From Halocatena halophila (GTDB taxonomy: Archaea; Halobacteriota; Halobacteria; Halobacteriales; Haloarculaceae), in assembly GCA_027563145.1 (NCBI GenBank), contig CP071306.1, positions 2,418,001-2,482,000 of the forward strand: 64,000 nt of DNA, written 5' to 3'. Shown here in pieces: positions 35,413 to 45,440 of the stretch. The notes beneath the pieces are model-generated. The model saw only the letters and a program-made list of their open reading frames with translations, was not told where the DNA came from and made no database searches. Position 1 is the first letter of the stretch. Every line of letters starts with the position of its first letter. Made by a program: the position numbers and the translations under genes.

Positions 35413-36942
35413 TTAGGTGCGTGCGAACCATTCGACCCGGTCCCGTAGATTGGTGTCGAACCGCTGATCAACCCCGTCGAGCAACTCGAGCTCCCGTTCG
35501 TCGATCCCCACTCTGAGACAGAACACCAGATAGCCCCCACCGAACAGGAACACGGTGAGTAACAGCTCACGGTACGGAGCAGTAAGCAGCCAGCCGAGCG
35601 TCCCCACCACGGTGATGAGCAACAGCGTCGCTCCCAGCGCGATCGTTCCCAGCGATTTCGACAGCGGATGCATCCCGGTTGCCCGGTAGAGCTGGGTGGT
35701 GTACAGGACGTTGAGAGTGCCGTAGGCGACTGCCGTTGCAATGGCCGCGCCGAGAAACGACAACCGTGGGATCAACAGCAGATTCAATCCCATGTTCAAC
35801 AGTGCCACAATCAGATCGTCGAGCATGACGAGTCGTGTCTTTCCGATCGCGGTCAGGCAATCGAGATTCGGCCCGGCGATCGCATGCGTGAAAAATGCCA
35901 GCGAAAGCACGAGGAGTGCCGTCGCCCCGTGAGTGTAGGCACTTCCGAACGTGAGCCCAATGAGCTCTGTGGGAAAGCAGACGAGCAGCCCGAAGATCGG
36001 AAATGCCCCGAGGAAGATCCATTTGGTGGTGCGCTGATACAACGTCGCCATGGTGTCGGTGTCTCCGCGCTCGTGGAGTCGTGACAGCACTGGCATCACG
36101 ATGAATCCAACCGAGCTCATCGGAACAACGAGTAAGTGTGCCAGCGGATACACCGTATTGTACGTCCCCACGTCAGCCGTTGGCGAAAAGTAGCCAAGCA
36201 TGAACGTATCAACGTCTGAGAAAATAAACGTCATTGCAGCAGAGATCACGAGAGGGAGCGAGAAGGCAACGAGCCGTCGTTTGTACGGCGTCGGCGAAAT
36301 CGTTCGATCGAACAGCGAAGTTTCTCTGGCGACGATGAACAGTCCGACTGTCGCCGCACAGAAATACGCCACGCCGTAGGCCCACGCCACTCCGACAGCA
36401 CCAAGGCCGGCAACGATGACGACGGCTATTGCCACAAAGCGAGTAATCGGCAGGATTATGTTTCGGATCAGCACTTTTGGCCGTGCGGCCTCGAGACCCT
36501 GACTCACGCCGACATCGAGTTTCAGCAGCGCTGCAACCGGGATGATGGGTCCGAAGACGCGCAACACTGGTATCACTGCCGGATCGCGAAAGAGTTTCGT
36601 GGCAATCGCCGGCGCGAACGCGACGACAACCCCACCGGCGGCGACGGCAATTGGCAGGGCAATACCGAACGCCGCGATGAGTACGCCTCGCCGATCGCTG
36701 GCGTCTTCGAATCTGGGGAGAAATCTGGCGACACCGATGTCGAGTCCACCGAGAACGAGCGTCGAAACGACGACCATTGTCGTCACGCCAAGCGAGACCA
36801 CGCCGTACTCCAGTGGGCCGAGAACGCGCGCGATGACGAGTTTGGCAAGAAAAGAGATGCCTAGCTCGATCACGAGGCCGAGAAATACGACCGAGCCTTC
36901 GGAGGCGACCGTCGAGAGCGCATCGTCGAGATCGTCAGACAC
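35413..36942 (-). CDS. Polysaccharide flippase (oligosaccharide transporter, Wzx-like)
   Basis: About 509 residues with 12-14 membrane helices of the MOP/polysaccharide-transporter superfamily. Landmarks: FLGLVIELGISFLAKLVIARVLGP at helix 1, then YGVVSLG, and SDVDTFMLGYFSPTADVG. It would move lipid-linked glycans across the membrane for surface glycoproteins or polysaccharide. The frame is open to an ATG at 36996, but that would overlap the glycosyltransferase gene by 44 bases; the GTG at 36942 gives a family-like start (SDDLDDALSTVA) 10 bases after that stop, so it is preferred. Confidence 0.87.
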   Translation of the reverse strand: MSDDLDDALSTVASEGSVVFLGLVIELGISFLAKLVIARVLGPLEYGVVSLGVTTMVVVSTLVLGGLDIGVARFLPRFEDASDRRGVLIAAFGIALPIAVAAGGVVVAFAPAIATKLFRDPAVIPVLRVFGPIIPVAALLKLDVGVSQGLEAARPKVLIRNIILPITRFVAIAVVIVAGLGAVGVAWAYGVAYFCAATVGLFIVARETSLFDRTISPTPYKRRLVAFSLPLVISAAMTFIFSDVDTFMLGYFSPTADVGTYNTVYPLAHLLVVPMSSVGFIVMPVLSRLHERGDTDTMATLYQRTTKWIFLGAFPIFGLLVCFPTELIGLTFGSAYTHGATALLVLSLAFFTHAIAGPNLDCLTAIGKTRLVMLDDLIVALLNMGLNLLLIPRLSFLGAAIATAVAYGTLNVLYTTQLYRATGMHPLSKSLGTIALGATLLLITVVGTLGWLLTAPYRELLLTVFLFGGGYLVFCLRVGIDERELELLDGVDQRFDTNLRDRVEWFART

Positions 36943-36952
36943 GGCGCGTAGT

Positions 36953-37816
36953 TCAGTCCCGTTGTGGTAGTGCGTACCGGTTTTCGTCGGTGGCATACGC
37001 CTTGAGGGTGGATGGAACGGGCACCACGATCTCCTCGTAGGTCGGCCGAGCGGACATCTCGGTTATTTCCCGCCAGGATTTCTCCCGGGCAGTGTACACC
37101 CGGCCGTCGATCGCTCCAGCCACGACGCCGGCCGCGTAGATCGGCGTTCCCACGATCGCCAGCGCCAGCGGATGGTTCGCGTACAGAAAGTGCCCGAGCT
37201 GTGCGGGCGTAAAGCCGATCCGGTAGAGTGCTTTCGCGGATCGAAATGCCCGCCGAATTCGCGTCCGAATTGCCCGCGAGTCAGAATCGACGGTGGTCGT
37301 GTTCGCCACTGGAAGATATCTGAGGACCCCAGCATCCTCAAGCCGGTCGGTGAGCTCGTGGTCTTCGCCGCGCATCAGTGGCTTATAGCCCCCAATTTCG
37401 AGCAAGAGCGCTCGAGGTGCGATAAAGAGATTTCCTGCCGTCCGGAGCGCGATCTGTCCCTCACTCGCAGACAACTCGGTATACACCTCGAGAATGGAGC
37501 CAAGAAGCTCGCCGTACTCCTGATCGAGGTCGTAGTTCGAAATTATGTGCGTACCACGCGCCGCTTTGAGCGCGTGCTGGCGGCCCTCTCCACGATTCGC
37601 ACCCGGCTCGACGAGCACACGGAGCCGTTCGGATTGCGCTGTGAGCTCCCGTAAGGTTTCGAGACTTCCGTCATCGCTGCCAGCATCGACGATCACGACT
37701 TCCATCGACGGCTCGAGCTGTGTCAGGATGCTCTCGAGGCTCCGTTCGAGCGTTGCGCCCTGATTGTAATGCGTGATACAGATCGAGTAGGTCGGCGAGT
37801 CGTCGGCCGCTTCCAT
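36953..37816 (-). CDS. Family 2 glycosyltransferase
   Basis: A 287-residue GT-A fold enzyme. It has SICITHYNQGATLERSLESIL, the UDP-binding VVIVDAGSDDGS, then EPGANRGEGRQHALKAARG and the DxD-like SNYDLDQEY. The acceptor-side GGYKPLMRGEDHELTDRL is typical. One hydrophobic segment near residue 215-235 could attach it to the membrane. The ATG at 37816 was chosen because MEAADDSPTYSICITHYN enters the domain directly. It sits between the flippase and another glycosyltransferase on the same strand, so the three form a glycan-assembly operon. Confidence 0.87.
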   Translation of the reverse strand: MEAADDSPTYSICITHYNQGATLERSLESILTQLEPSMEVVIVDAGSDDGSLETLRELTAQSERLRVLVEPGANRGEGRQHALKAARGTHIISNYDLDQEYGELLGSILEVYTELSASEGQIALRTAGNLFIAPRALLLEIGGYKPLMRGEDHELTDRLEDAGVLRYLPVANTTTVDSDSRAIRTRIRRAFRSAKALYRIGFTPAQLGHFLYANHPLALAIVGTPIYAAGVVAGAIDGRVYTAREKSWREITEMSARPTYEEIVVPVPSTLKAYATDENRYALPQRD

Positions 37817-37868
37817 TGTGAGTGGGTAGTTCTTCGATCGGTGTGAAAGGTGTGGTCGAATGGCCGTG

Positions 37869-38873
37869 TTAGCTCCTGGCACAATTACGGATCACTCGCT
37901 CGTAGATCGATGCGACAGCCTCGATATCGTGGTCAGCTGCCCGTTTCCGGAGTTCGTCTGACGGGCCACTCTCTGTTGCTCGCCTGATGGCCGTCGCGAC
38001 GGATTCGGGGGTTGGATCACAGAACGTTACCTGCCCCTCGAACGTCGCACGCGCACGCCCGTCGACCTGCACGACGGGCAGTCCTGCCGCGCCGTATTCG
38101 AGGACTTTCAGCGTGTGTGGGTCGTCCACCAGACTGATACCGACATCACAGGCGTGCAGGTAGCCAGCGAGCAACTCGTTGTCCACGAGCCCAGGAAAGA
38201 CGACGCTGTCAATTCGTTCTGCGGCGCGTTCGACCCGATCTTCGAGACTCCCTGCTCCGAGGACCACGAGCGTCCAGTCAGTCAGTTTTTCTGTTGCTTC
38301 TAGCAGGGTTTCGATCCGGTAGATCGGCTCTAAGCCTCCGACGTACACCAGCCGTCGGTCCGGGGTGTCGAATTCATCGAGATGGGCGCGTGCACGCTCG
38401 ATGACGGTCTCCGCCGGGCTGGCGAATCGATCGAACTGGATTGCCAGCCGGCTTTTCGTCACGCTGCTATCGGATCGATCGATGCGCTTTCGCTCCCGGT
38501 CATAGTGATAGATCACGTGATCGGCGCGAGAAAACGCGAGTCGCTCGACGACATCGACAGTGCCGGCGAGCCACCACGGGCTGGTCGCTGCAAACTGCTC
38601 GATCGGATCGACGTGATCGACCACGAAGGCTCCCTCAGAGAACATCGAACCGAGAAGCCCGAGTCCCGCACCTGCGCGGGTTGTCCCAACGATCACGTCG
38701 TAGTCGTTGCGATTGCGAAACAGTGCTCCGATCGCGTCGGGCGTGGCCGTGCGCTGGGTCACAGACAGTCCGCGCGCCGAAAGCGCCGACGCGATCCACG
38801 AGCGACCCTCGCTGATCCCGTCGGGCGTATGCGGTGCTAGCCAGAGCACGCGAACAGCGGTTGCGGTGGACAC
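37869..38873 (-). CDS. Glycosyltransferase, GT4-like (GT-B fold)
   Basis: About 334 residues. The N-terminal lobe begins VRVLWLAPHTPDGISEG and contains VIVGTTRAGAGLGLLGS; the C-terminal lobe has RRLVYVGGLEPIYRIETLLEA, then VFPGLVDNELLAGYLHACDVGISLV and LKVLEYGAAGLPVV, the nucleotide-sugar binding pattern of GT4. GTG at 38873 is preferred because a TTTTTC TATA-like sequence lies about 27 bases upstream; an ATG at 38936 would add 21 residues. It is probably the first gene of the glycan operon with the GT2 and flippase genes. Confidence 0.82.
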   Translation of the reverse strand: MSTATAVRVLWLAPHTPDGISEGRSWIASALSARGLSVTQRTATPDAIGALFRNRNDYDVIVGTTRAGAGLGLLGSMFSEGAFVVDHVDPIEQFAATSPWWLAGTVDVVERLAFSRADHVIYHYDRERKRIDRSDSSVTKSRLAIQFDRFASPAETVIERARAHLDEFDTPDRRLVYVGGLEPIYRIETLLEATEKLTDWTLVVLGAGSLEDRVERAAERIDSVVFPGLVDNELLAGYLHACDVGISLVDDPHTLKVLEYGAAGLPVVQVDGRARATFEGQVTFCDPTPESVATAIRRATESGPSDELRKRAADHDIEAVASIYERVIRNCARS

Positions 38874-39013
38874 TACCGGAACTGTCGATTCCGATCCGTG
38901 AAAAACGCCCGATCCGCTCACACACCAGTTACTCACCGATCAGCAGCGAGTGAATTCATCGCTGAAAGTATTGAATGCCAATGAATATTATGCTGGCAAC
39001 TGAACGGTCGACC

Positions 39014-39985
39014 ATGGCGACGCCTGGGATACTGCGGTTGTTACAGACAATAGCTGACGGCTCAGTCGAACGATTCTCGCCGTCGATCACCGACGATGGG
39101 GGTGTGAACTATCCGACGGTTGAGCGCGAGCTCCCGCCGTCGGACGGCGATCCGGTTGAAGCGCTCGAACGACTCGCGGAGATGGGGGTGTTGTTCCGCG
39201 AATTTCAGGAAAAAGCGTACGTCTGCCCCGAGTGTCGCGCCGATGGCATGCGCTATACGACGGTGTGTGCAGACTGTGGTTCAGAGCACACGATCGAACG
39301 CCAGCAACGAGAACACCCGCCGTGTGGCGTCATTGCTCCCGAAGCGGAGTTTCAGGCCGAAAACGGCGGCGTGTGTCCCCACTGTGAGCAAGGCGTTGCA
39401 ATCGAGGACCTGCCCGTGGTCCACCAGCATGTCTGTCAGACCTGTGGGAGCTACGCCGACGGAACGGTCGGTGCCCTGCGCTGTCGTGAGTGTGCGGCGG
39501 TGTTCGACCCGCAGAATGCGATCGAGTGGGTGCTCTATGGCTATGGGATCGAAGAGTACGGCCACCAGTGGCTCACCACCCAGCTGAACGCGAGAGCCGC
39601 ACTGCAATCGATGTTGGTCGATCGCGGCTTCGAAGTGGAAGTTGATACGGTCGTTCGAACGGATGACGGCGATCGCGACGTGCATCTGTATGCGACCGAG
39701 GAGCTTCTTGACGACCGAGTCATCGGTGCCGTGCACGACCGACCGGACGAAACCGACGTTGATCGGTTGCATCGGACCACAACGGCCGCAAACGCGCGTG
39801 GCGTGCTGGCAACGACCTCGGGCTCCGTGACAGAGCGGGCCGATACGCTCGCCGAAGACTATGACATCAAACTGCTTCGATACACACAGGAGGGTTCTCT
39901 AACTCCGGATTACACCACAGACTGTGAGCGATCAGATCGCTCGCGATCGTCCGTATTCGAGCGACTCACCGCTAGTTTTCGGTAG
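39014..39985 (+). CDS. Zinc-ribbon-rich protein with TackOD1-like region
   Basis: A 323-residue protein. Residues 1-65 look like a small winged-helix region. Residues 65-175 hold at least four CxxC pairs (CPECRADGM, CADCGSEH, CPHCEQG, CQTCGSY, CRECAAVF), an arrangement I associate with TackOD1, a presumed output domain of archaeal signalling proteins. Residues 195-290 have a restriction-endonuclease-like pattern, with LQSMLVDRGFEVEVDTVV and RDVHLYATEELLDDR, but no certain catalytic triad. Start at 39014; earlier ATGs add 13 residues. It is divergent from the glycosyltransferases. Role unknown. Confidence 0.65.
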   Translation: MATPGILRLLQTIADGSVERFSPSITDDGGVNYPTVERELPPSDGDPVEALERLAEMGVLFREFQEKAYVCPECRADGMRYTTVCADCGSEHTIERQQREHPPCGVIAPEAEFQAENGGVCPHCEQGVAIEDLPVVHQHVCQTCGSYADGTVGALRCRECAAVFDPQNAIEWVLYGYGIEEYGHQWLTTQLNARAALQSMLVDRGFEVEVDTVVRTDDGDRDVHLYATEELLDDRVIGAVHDRPDETDVDRLHRTTTAANARGVLATTSGSVTERADTLAEDYDIKLLRYTQEGSLTPDYTTDCERSDRSRSSVFERLTASFR

Positions 39986-41009
39986 TATTTCGAAGATTCT
40001 CGCTTGCGACGACGGCAGCGACACCCCCACCGACAACGGTCGGAATGACGTAGATCACGAATCGGTGGATGAGTACGGCCGCGAGGATCGTCGGCCTCGC
40101 GATTGACACTAGTGTGAGCAAGACGCCCACCAGCACCAGATCGATCGCACCCAGGCCGCCGGGCAACGGCGTCACGCCGGCGATCGCCCCGATCGGAATC
40201 GCGATCAACACGACCATTGGTGACACGGTGTGTCCGAGAGAGAGCAATGAGAGCCAGAGCGCACCCACCTGTGCGATCCAGCCCACTGAGGAGAGCAACA
40301 ACGCGACGAGCAGCGTTTTTGGTCGGGTGCCGATCCGTTCGATCGCCGAGAAAAACCCACCAATCCGTCGCTCTATTGCCCCCGTCGTGATCGTCTGATT
40401 GCGAATCCGCGAGAGGAGCCTAACGATCGGCCCCAGCGTGGCAACGACACCCCGCTGGAGGTGGTGTCGGTACTGCCAGCTAATGGCACCACACAGTGGA
40501 ACGAGCACGGCCAGCGCGAGGAAGGTCCCGGCCACGACCGGGAGCTGTGTCGTGTTGGGTGCGTCAACGCCGAGTATCAGGAGTCCACAGAGCGCGAGCC
40601 CAATCGAGGGAATGAAGTTCAACGCATCAACGCTGGCGATCGCGGCCAGCCCACGCTCGTAGCGCTGGTCGGTAATCCGTGAGATCAACAGCCCACTGAT
40701 CGGCTCACCACCGGCCTGTCCGAACGGCGTGACGTTGTTGGCAAAGAGCACCCCAGAAAATATTGCCGTAGATTGCGCCACCGAGATGGACGCACCGAGT
40801 TCACCGAGCACCGTTCGGAGCGCAAGTCCCCAGGAAGTCAGCCACACCACGCCACACAAAAAAACGAGTCCCAGAACGAGTGGATCGGCCGCATGGACCG
40901 CATCGATCGTCGCCGACGGATCGACGCCAGCGAGCCAGTAGAGCACGCCAAACACCACCAGCGAGCCCGCAAACCCCAGGGCGATCGATCGACCGTTGAT
41001 CCTGTCCAT
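39972..41009 (-). CDS. UPF0104 / lysylphosphatidylglycerol synthase-like membrane protein
   Basis: A 345-residue protein with about eight membrane helices. It carries the family motif NNVTPFGQAGGEP near residues 91-103 and TPLPGGLGAIDLVLV near 280. Members of this family (PF03706) include the membrane part of lysyl-phosphatidylglycerol flippases and AglD-type proteins of haloarchaeal N-glycosylation. Given the nearby flippase and glycosyltransferases, a lipid-linked sugar role is plausible but not shown. Its 3' end overlaps the convergent zinc-ribbon gene by 14 bases. Confidence 0.85.
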   Translation of the reverse strand: MDRINGRSIALGFAGSLVVFGVLYWLAGVDPSATIDAVHAADPLVLGLVFLCGVVWLTSWGLALRTVLGELGASISVAQSTAIFSGVLFANNVTPFGQAGGEPISGLLISRITDQRYERGLAAIASVDALNFIPSIGLALCGLLILGVDAPNTTQLPVVAGTFLALAVLVPLCGAISWQYRHHLQRGVVATLGPIVRLLSRIRNQTITTGAIERRIGGFFSAIERIGTRPKTLLVALLLSSVGWIAQVGALWLSLLSLGHTVSPMVVLIAIPIGAIAGVTPLPGGLGAIDLVLVGVLLTLVSIARPTILAAVLIHRFVIYVIPTVVGGGVAAVVASENLRNTTEN

Positions 41010-41053
41010 ACGCTGTGAAGTCCTGGCAGGCGCTTATACGCACCGTTCTGTAT

Positions 41054-43480
41054 TCATCGTCGTGTGGCTTGTTGGGTGTCTATCGCCGCGACCGTCGCCC
41101 CAACATCGTGAACGCGAACGATATCCGCACCGCGCTCTGCGGCGATCGTTGAGGCGGCGACGGTTGGAATATGTCGTTGGTCAGGACCGTGTCCAATCAG
41201 CTCGAACATCGATTTGTGTGAGTGTCCAATCAACACCGGACAGCCAAGCGCGTGGAACTCGTTGGCCCGACCGAGCAGTTCGAAGTTCTCAGCGGCGGAT
41301 TTCCCAAAGCCGAGTCCGGGATCGACGATGATCTGCTCGCGGTCGAGCCCGGCTTTTTCGGCACGGAACACGCGTTCTCGCAGGGCATCGATCGTGTCAC
41401 TCACCACATCGTCATACTCGATCGTCGTGGTCGGATCAACCGGGGTTTCGTTGCTGTCCATCACCACTACCATCGCGTCATAATCGGCGACAACGCCCGC
41501 CATCGCGGGGTCCTCGAGTCCGGAAACGTCGTTGACGATGTCAGCACCGGCCTCGAGTGCTGCGCGGGCTACCGCTGCCTTTCGGGTGTCGACAGAGAGG
41601 AGACAATCAGTTCCGGCGAGTTGCTCGATCACGGGAACGACCCGGTTGATTTCGGTCTGGACTGGGACAGGGTCGGCACCCGGCCGGGTACTTTCGCCAC
41701 CGATGTCCAGGATGTCGGCTCCTTCCTCGATGAGCGTCTGGGCCCGTTCGAGTGCTCCACCGGTGCTGTCGTACTCGCCCCCATCGTGGAAGCTGTCCGG
41801 CGTCACGTTGATGATTCCCATCACGGCCATCCCCTCTTCCCATGGATAGCCGTGTGCCGGTGATTCGGTCTGGATTGAAAGTGCTTGGCGCAGGTCCGTT
41901 CCGAGGTGGTCAAGACCGTGTGGTTGGCTTTCGAGCTTCCCAATCAGGCGCTTGAACTGGAACAAGGTGCCCATCAGGACCACGTTCAGATATCGTGGCT
42001 CGTGCGTGTGTGATGAGAGTCCAGAGATCGAACACTCACCACCGAGACTCAACAGCTCTTCTTTGAGAAAGCGGGCCTGTCGGCCGAGCACGCGAAGCGA
42101 GACGGCGCGGTGGACGCCTTTCGCTCGCATTCGCCAGACGCCTTCGCGCGTGACATCACGCTCTCTCAACAGCGATCTGGCACCGTCAAGCGTTTCGAGC
42201 CGTGAAACCGTCGGGGTGGCCGTCCATCGGTCGCGCGCCTCGGCGACAGTGTAGAGCGAGCCGGTAATGAGCACGCAGTCGTTCTCGTCTGCCCGTTCGA
42301 GGGCGGTTTCGACTGCCGATCGAACGGATCGAACGACGGTTGCGTCGCTCTCAGTGGTGCGCTCGATTGTGCGGACGAGTACGTCTGCGTCTTCAGCCCG
42401 TTCGGTTGCGGGTTCGCACGCGATCACGCTCTCAGCACTCGGGAGCGCGGTGAGCGTTCCTGCGTGGTCTTTCTCGCTCATCGCACCGTAGATGAGATGG
42501 CAGTCGTCGTAGTCGAACGACGAGAGCGTTTCGGCAGTCGTCTGGGCCCCACCGGGATTGTGTGCGCCATCGAGGACAACCAGGGGGTTCTGGCTCAGCA
42601 CTTCGAAGCGACCCGGCCAGTGGGCGGCTTCGAGTCCACGAACCAGCGTCTCTGCAGTGATGTCGGCAACCTGCTTGCAGAGCACGCTGGCAATCGCTGC
42701 GTTTCGCGCCTGATGAGCGCCAAGCAACGAGAGCCTGGGGGTGATCGTCCACGATGGCCCCTCGATTTCGACGGCCGATCGCAGTCCGTCCCGGCCGCGA
42801 TGTTCGACCGAAATGGGTGTGTCGCTGTCTGGCCCCCCGACGGCGACCACCGATCCGGCAACGTCGGTGATCGCCGATTGTGCCTCGTCGGTGACGGCCG
42901 TCACGAGTGGGTTCTCACCGGCGACGTGGGCTTTATCCCGGGCAATTTCCTCGCGAGTGTCGCCCAGAATATCCGTGTGCTCGAGCGTGACCGCCGTCAC
43001 GGCGCTTGCAACCGGATCGACGACGCTCGTGGCGTCGTGTTTGCCGCCAATACCAACTTCGAGGACAGCAACGTCAACGTCCTGTCTGTCGAACTCGAAA
43101 AGCGCCAGTGCAGTGAGCGTCTCGAAGAACGTTGGTGCGTTACCGTCGCTTGCCGCTTCGAGAATGTGGTCGTGTGCCTGCTCGACAAACGAGGTGACGG
43201 CGGCCTTTCTGATCGGTCGGCCGTCGATACGGATCCGTTCGCGAACGTCGGAGAGATGTGGCGACGTGTAGAGTCCGACGGAGAGTCCTGCCTCGCGAAG
43301 CACCCGCTCGACCATTCGTGCGGTCGATCCCTTGCCGTTCGATCCGGCGATCTGAATGCATGTGAGCTCGTCGTGCGGATCGCCGAATGCACCCAGCAAT
43401 GCGCTGGTTGCGGCCGTTCCCTTGCGTGAGGGGTATCGATTGAGGTCGAACAGAACGTTCGCGGCCTCGTAATACTCCAT
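41054..43480 (-). CDS. folP: Dihydrofolate synthase / dihydropteroate synthase fusion (FolC-FolP)
   Basis: An 808-residue fusion. FolC (about 1-420) has LNRYPSRKG, the P-loop IAGSNGKGST at 44-53, SPHLSDVRERI, and LDGAHNPGG. A middle segment (about 430-540) with LKEELLSLGGECSISG is conserved in haloarchaea but unnamed. FolP (about 550-800) has MGIINVTPDSFHDGG, DIGGESTRPGAD, SVDTRKAAVA, NDVSG, DPGLGFGKS and a final DIVRVHDVGA. Together they couple pterin to pABA and then add glutamate. The ATG at 43480 gives MEYYEAANVLFDLNRY, the true FolC start; the longer frame upstream overlaps the argS promoter. Confidence 0.92.
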   Translation of the reverse strand: MEYYEAANVLFDLNRYPSRKGTAATSALLGAFGDPHDELTCIQIAGSNGKGSTARMVERVLREAGLSVGLYTSPHLSDVRERIRIDGRPIRKAAVTSFVEQAHDHILEAASDGNAPTFFETLTALALFEFDRQDVDVAVLEVGIGGKHDATSVVDPVASAVTAVTLEHTDILGDTREEIARDKAHVAGENPLVTAVTDEAQSAITDVAGSVVAVGGPDSDTPISVEHRGRDGLRSAVEIEGPSWTITPRLSLLGAHQARNAAIASVLCKQVADITAETLVRGLEAAHWPGRFEVLSQNPLVVLDGAHNPGGAQTTAETLSSFDYDDCHLIYGAMSEKDHAGTLTALPSAESVIACEPATERAEDADVLVRTIERTTESDATVVRSVRSAVETALERADENDCVLITGSLYTVAEARDRWTATPTVSRLETLDGARSLLRERDVTREGVWRMRAKGVHRAVSLRVLGRQARFLKEELLSLGGECSISGLSSHTHEPRYLNVVLMGTLFQFKRLIGKLESQPHGLDHLGTDLRQALSIQTESPAHGYPWEEGMAVMGIINVTPDSFHDGGEYDSTGGALERAQTLIEEGADILDIGGESTRPGADPVPVQTEINRVVPVIEQLAGTDCLLSVDTRKAAVARAALEAGADIVNDVSGLEDPAMAGVVADYDAMVVVMDSNETPVDPTTTIEYDDVVSDTIDALRERVFRAEKAGLDREQIIVDPGLGFGKSAAENFELLGRANEFHALGCPVLIGHSHKSMFELIGHGPDQRHIPTVAASTIAAERGADIVRVHDVGATVAAIDTQQATRR

Positions 43481-43588
43481 ACAGTTCGTTTTCTCAGGGT
43501 TCGCTTTACGCTGTCGAACGCCACTCCGGGGTGAACGCGCCGTATCCATACATTGAAACCACTCCACAGCAAACCCAAGCGCACGTGT

Positions 43589-45427
43589 ATGCTGGAAGTT
43601 CTACGTGATCGTCTCGTCGAGGAGATATCGGCGATTCTACGCGAGTGGGGCTGTGCGTCGGCAGTGTCGCCGGTGCCCGTGGAGATCAATGAATACGGCG
43701 ATGCCGAGAAGGGGCTGCTCGCCTCGCCGGTTGCGTTTCAGCTCGCCGGCGAACGCAATCAGCCGCCGGCAGAGATCGCAGCCGAACTGGCAGAAACACT
43801 GTCTAGCAGGCTCGATGGTGGCTGGATCGACCGAATCGAATCGACGGGTCCCTATCTCAACGTCTACGTCGACGATGATCACGTTGCGACTGAAACGATG
43901 GCTCGAATTCTCGATGCGGGAACGTCGTATGGCGTCGTCGATGACCGCAACTGGTCGGCCGTGTTCGAATTTTCCTCGCCGAATGTGGCCAAGCCGATGC
44001 ACATTGGCCATCTCAGAAATACCGTTCTCGGCGACGTGCTCGCGAACGTCCTCGACGCGCAGGGCTATGAGCTGATTCGTGACAACCACATCGGCGACTG
44101 GGGAGTGCAGTTCGGCCACATGCTGTATGAGTACGAACAGGCCGACGACACCGAGCGCTTCGAAACCGAACCGATCACGTATCTTCTCGATCTCTACCAG
44201 CGCTATGGCACGCAGGAAGCCGAACTGGCTGACGCTGGCGATGAAGACGCACTCGAAGCGCTGCGTGACACTGGCCGGTCGTACTTTGCGCGCCTCGAAG
44301 ATGGTGATCCAACGCTCCGAGAGCGCTGGGAGGCATTTTCTGCCGCGAGTCTCGATCGATTTAAGGAAACGTACGACCGGCTGGGCGTCGAGTTCGACAC
44401 CTGGCACGGCGAAAGCTACTACGTCATCGAGAGCTGGACGAGTCAGATCAGATCCGAAGCGCTCGCTCGATCGATTGCCGTCGAAACTGATGATGGCGCA
44501 CAGATTATCCCGGTGTTTGACGACGAACTCGACGGCGTAGAATCACCAGAGACTGCCGATGTGCGAACCGACCCGATCGACGAGCTTCCCGACGATGACG
44601 ATAGCTACGGCTCGCTCGTCCTCGAAAAGCGCGATGGAACGACGACGTATGGAACGCGAGATCTCGCCACAATAGCCTATCGCGTCGCAGAAGGCTTCGA
44701 CGAGCTGATCTACGTGGTTGCAGAAGAACAGCGCGAGTATTTCCAGCAGGTGTTCGCCGCCGCTCGGAAGCTTGGCTTCACCGACGTGACGTTCACGCAC
44801 GTTGAGTACGGAATGGTCGATCTCCCCGAGGGAAGCATGTCAACCCGTGCTGGGCGGATGATATCTGCGGTTGCTGTGCTTGATCGCGTCCACGAGGAGG
44901 CGCTGTCTGTGGTCCAGGAGAACTATCCGGAGCTCTCAGAAGACGAGGCGTCCCAGATCGCCGAGGGTGTCACGCTCGGCACCGTCACCTTCGAGAACGT
45001 CGACAAACGCCGCACGAAAAACAGCACCTTCGACATCGAGCAGGCAACGTCACTTGAGGGCGACACTGGCCCGTACGTGCAGTACGCCGCAACCCGCGGC
45101 GTGAACATTCTCGATCGTGTTGAACAGTCGGTTCCTGATCCAGCGTCGGTTGCCGATGAGGCGTTCAACGAGTACGATTATCAGCTTGCCGTCGAGCTTG
45201 CTCGCTATCCGCTCGTCCTCGAACAGAGCCGCGAACGGTACGATCCGTCGCCGCTCGTCCAGTATCTCCTCGATCTCGCCAGGACGTTCAACAAGTTCTA
45301 CCACGAAAACCGCGTCATCGACGACGAAACCGTCCGCGAACGGCGGCTCGCGCTGGTCGCAGCGTCCGTCACCGCCTTTGAGGCTGGCTTCGAGCTCGCC
45401 AACGTGCCGATGCTCGATCGGATGTAA
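43589..45427 (+). CDS. argS: Arginyl-tRNA synthetase
   Basis: A 612-residue class I synthetase. The N-terminal ArgRS-specific domain (about 10-110) is followed by the catalytic core, with FSSPNVAKPMHIGHLRNT near residue 130 and the KMSKS-like loop GSMSTRAG near 415. The anticodon-binding DALR-type helical domain closes the protein (ARTFNKFYHENRV near 570). It attaches arginine to tRNA-Arg. ATG at 43589 is the conserved start; an ATG twelve codons earlier overlaps the folC promoter. Divergent from folC-folP, convergent with the Yip1-like gene. Confidence 0.93.
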   Translation: MLEVLRDRLVEEISAILREWGCASAVSPVPVEINEYGDAEKGLLASPVAFQLAGERNQPPAEIAAELAETLSSRLDGGWIDRIESTGPYLNVYVDDDHVATETMARILDAGTSYGVVDDRNWSAVFEFSSPNVAKPMHIGHLRNTVLGDVLANVLDAQGYELIRDNHIGDWGVQFGHMLYEYEQADDTERFETEPITYLLDLYQRYGTQEAELADAGDEDALEALRDTGRSYFARLEDGDPTLRERWEAFSAASLDRFKETYDRLGVEFDTWHGESYYVIESWTSQIRSEALARSIAVETDDGAQIIPVFDDELDGVESPETADVRTDPIDELPDDDDSYGSLVLEKRDGTTTYGTRDLATIAYRVAEGFDELIYVVAEEQREYFQQVFAAARKLGFTDVTFTHVEYGMVDLPEGSMSTRAGRMISAVAVLDRVHEEALSVVQENYPELSEDEASQIAEGVTLGTVTFENVDKRRTKNSTFDIEQATSLEGDTGPYVQYAATRGVNILDRVEQSVPDPASVADEAFNEYDYQLAVELARYPLVLEQSRERYDPSPLVQYLLDLARTFNKFYHENRVIDDETVRERRLALVAASVTAFEAGFELANVPMLDRM

Positions 45428-45440
45428 TCGGACGCGTTGC

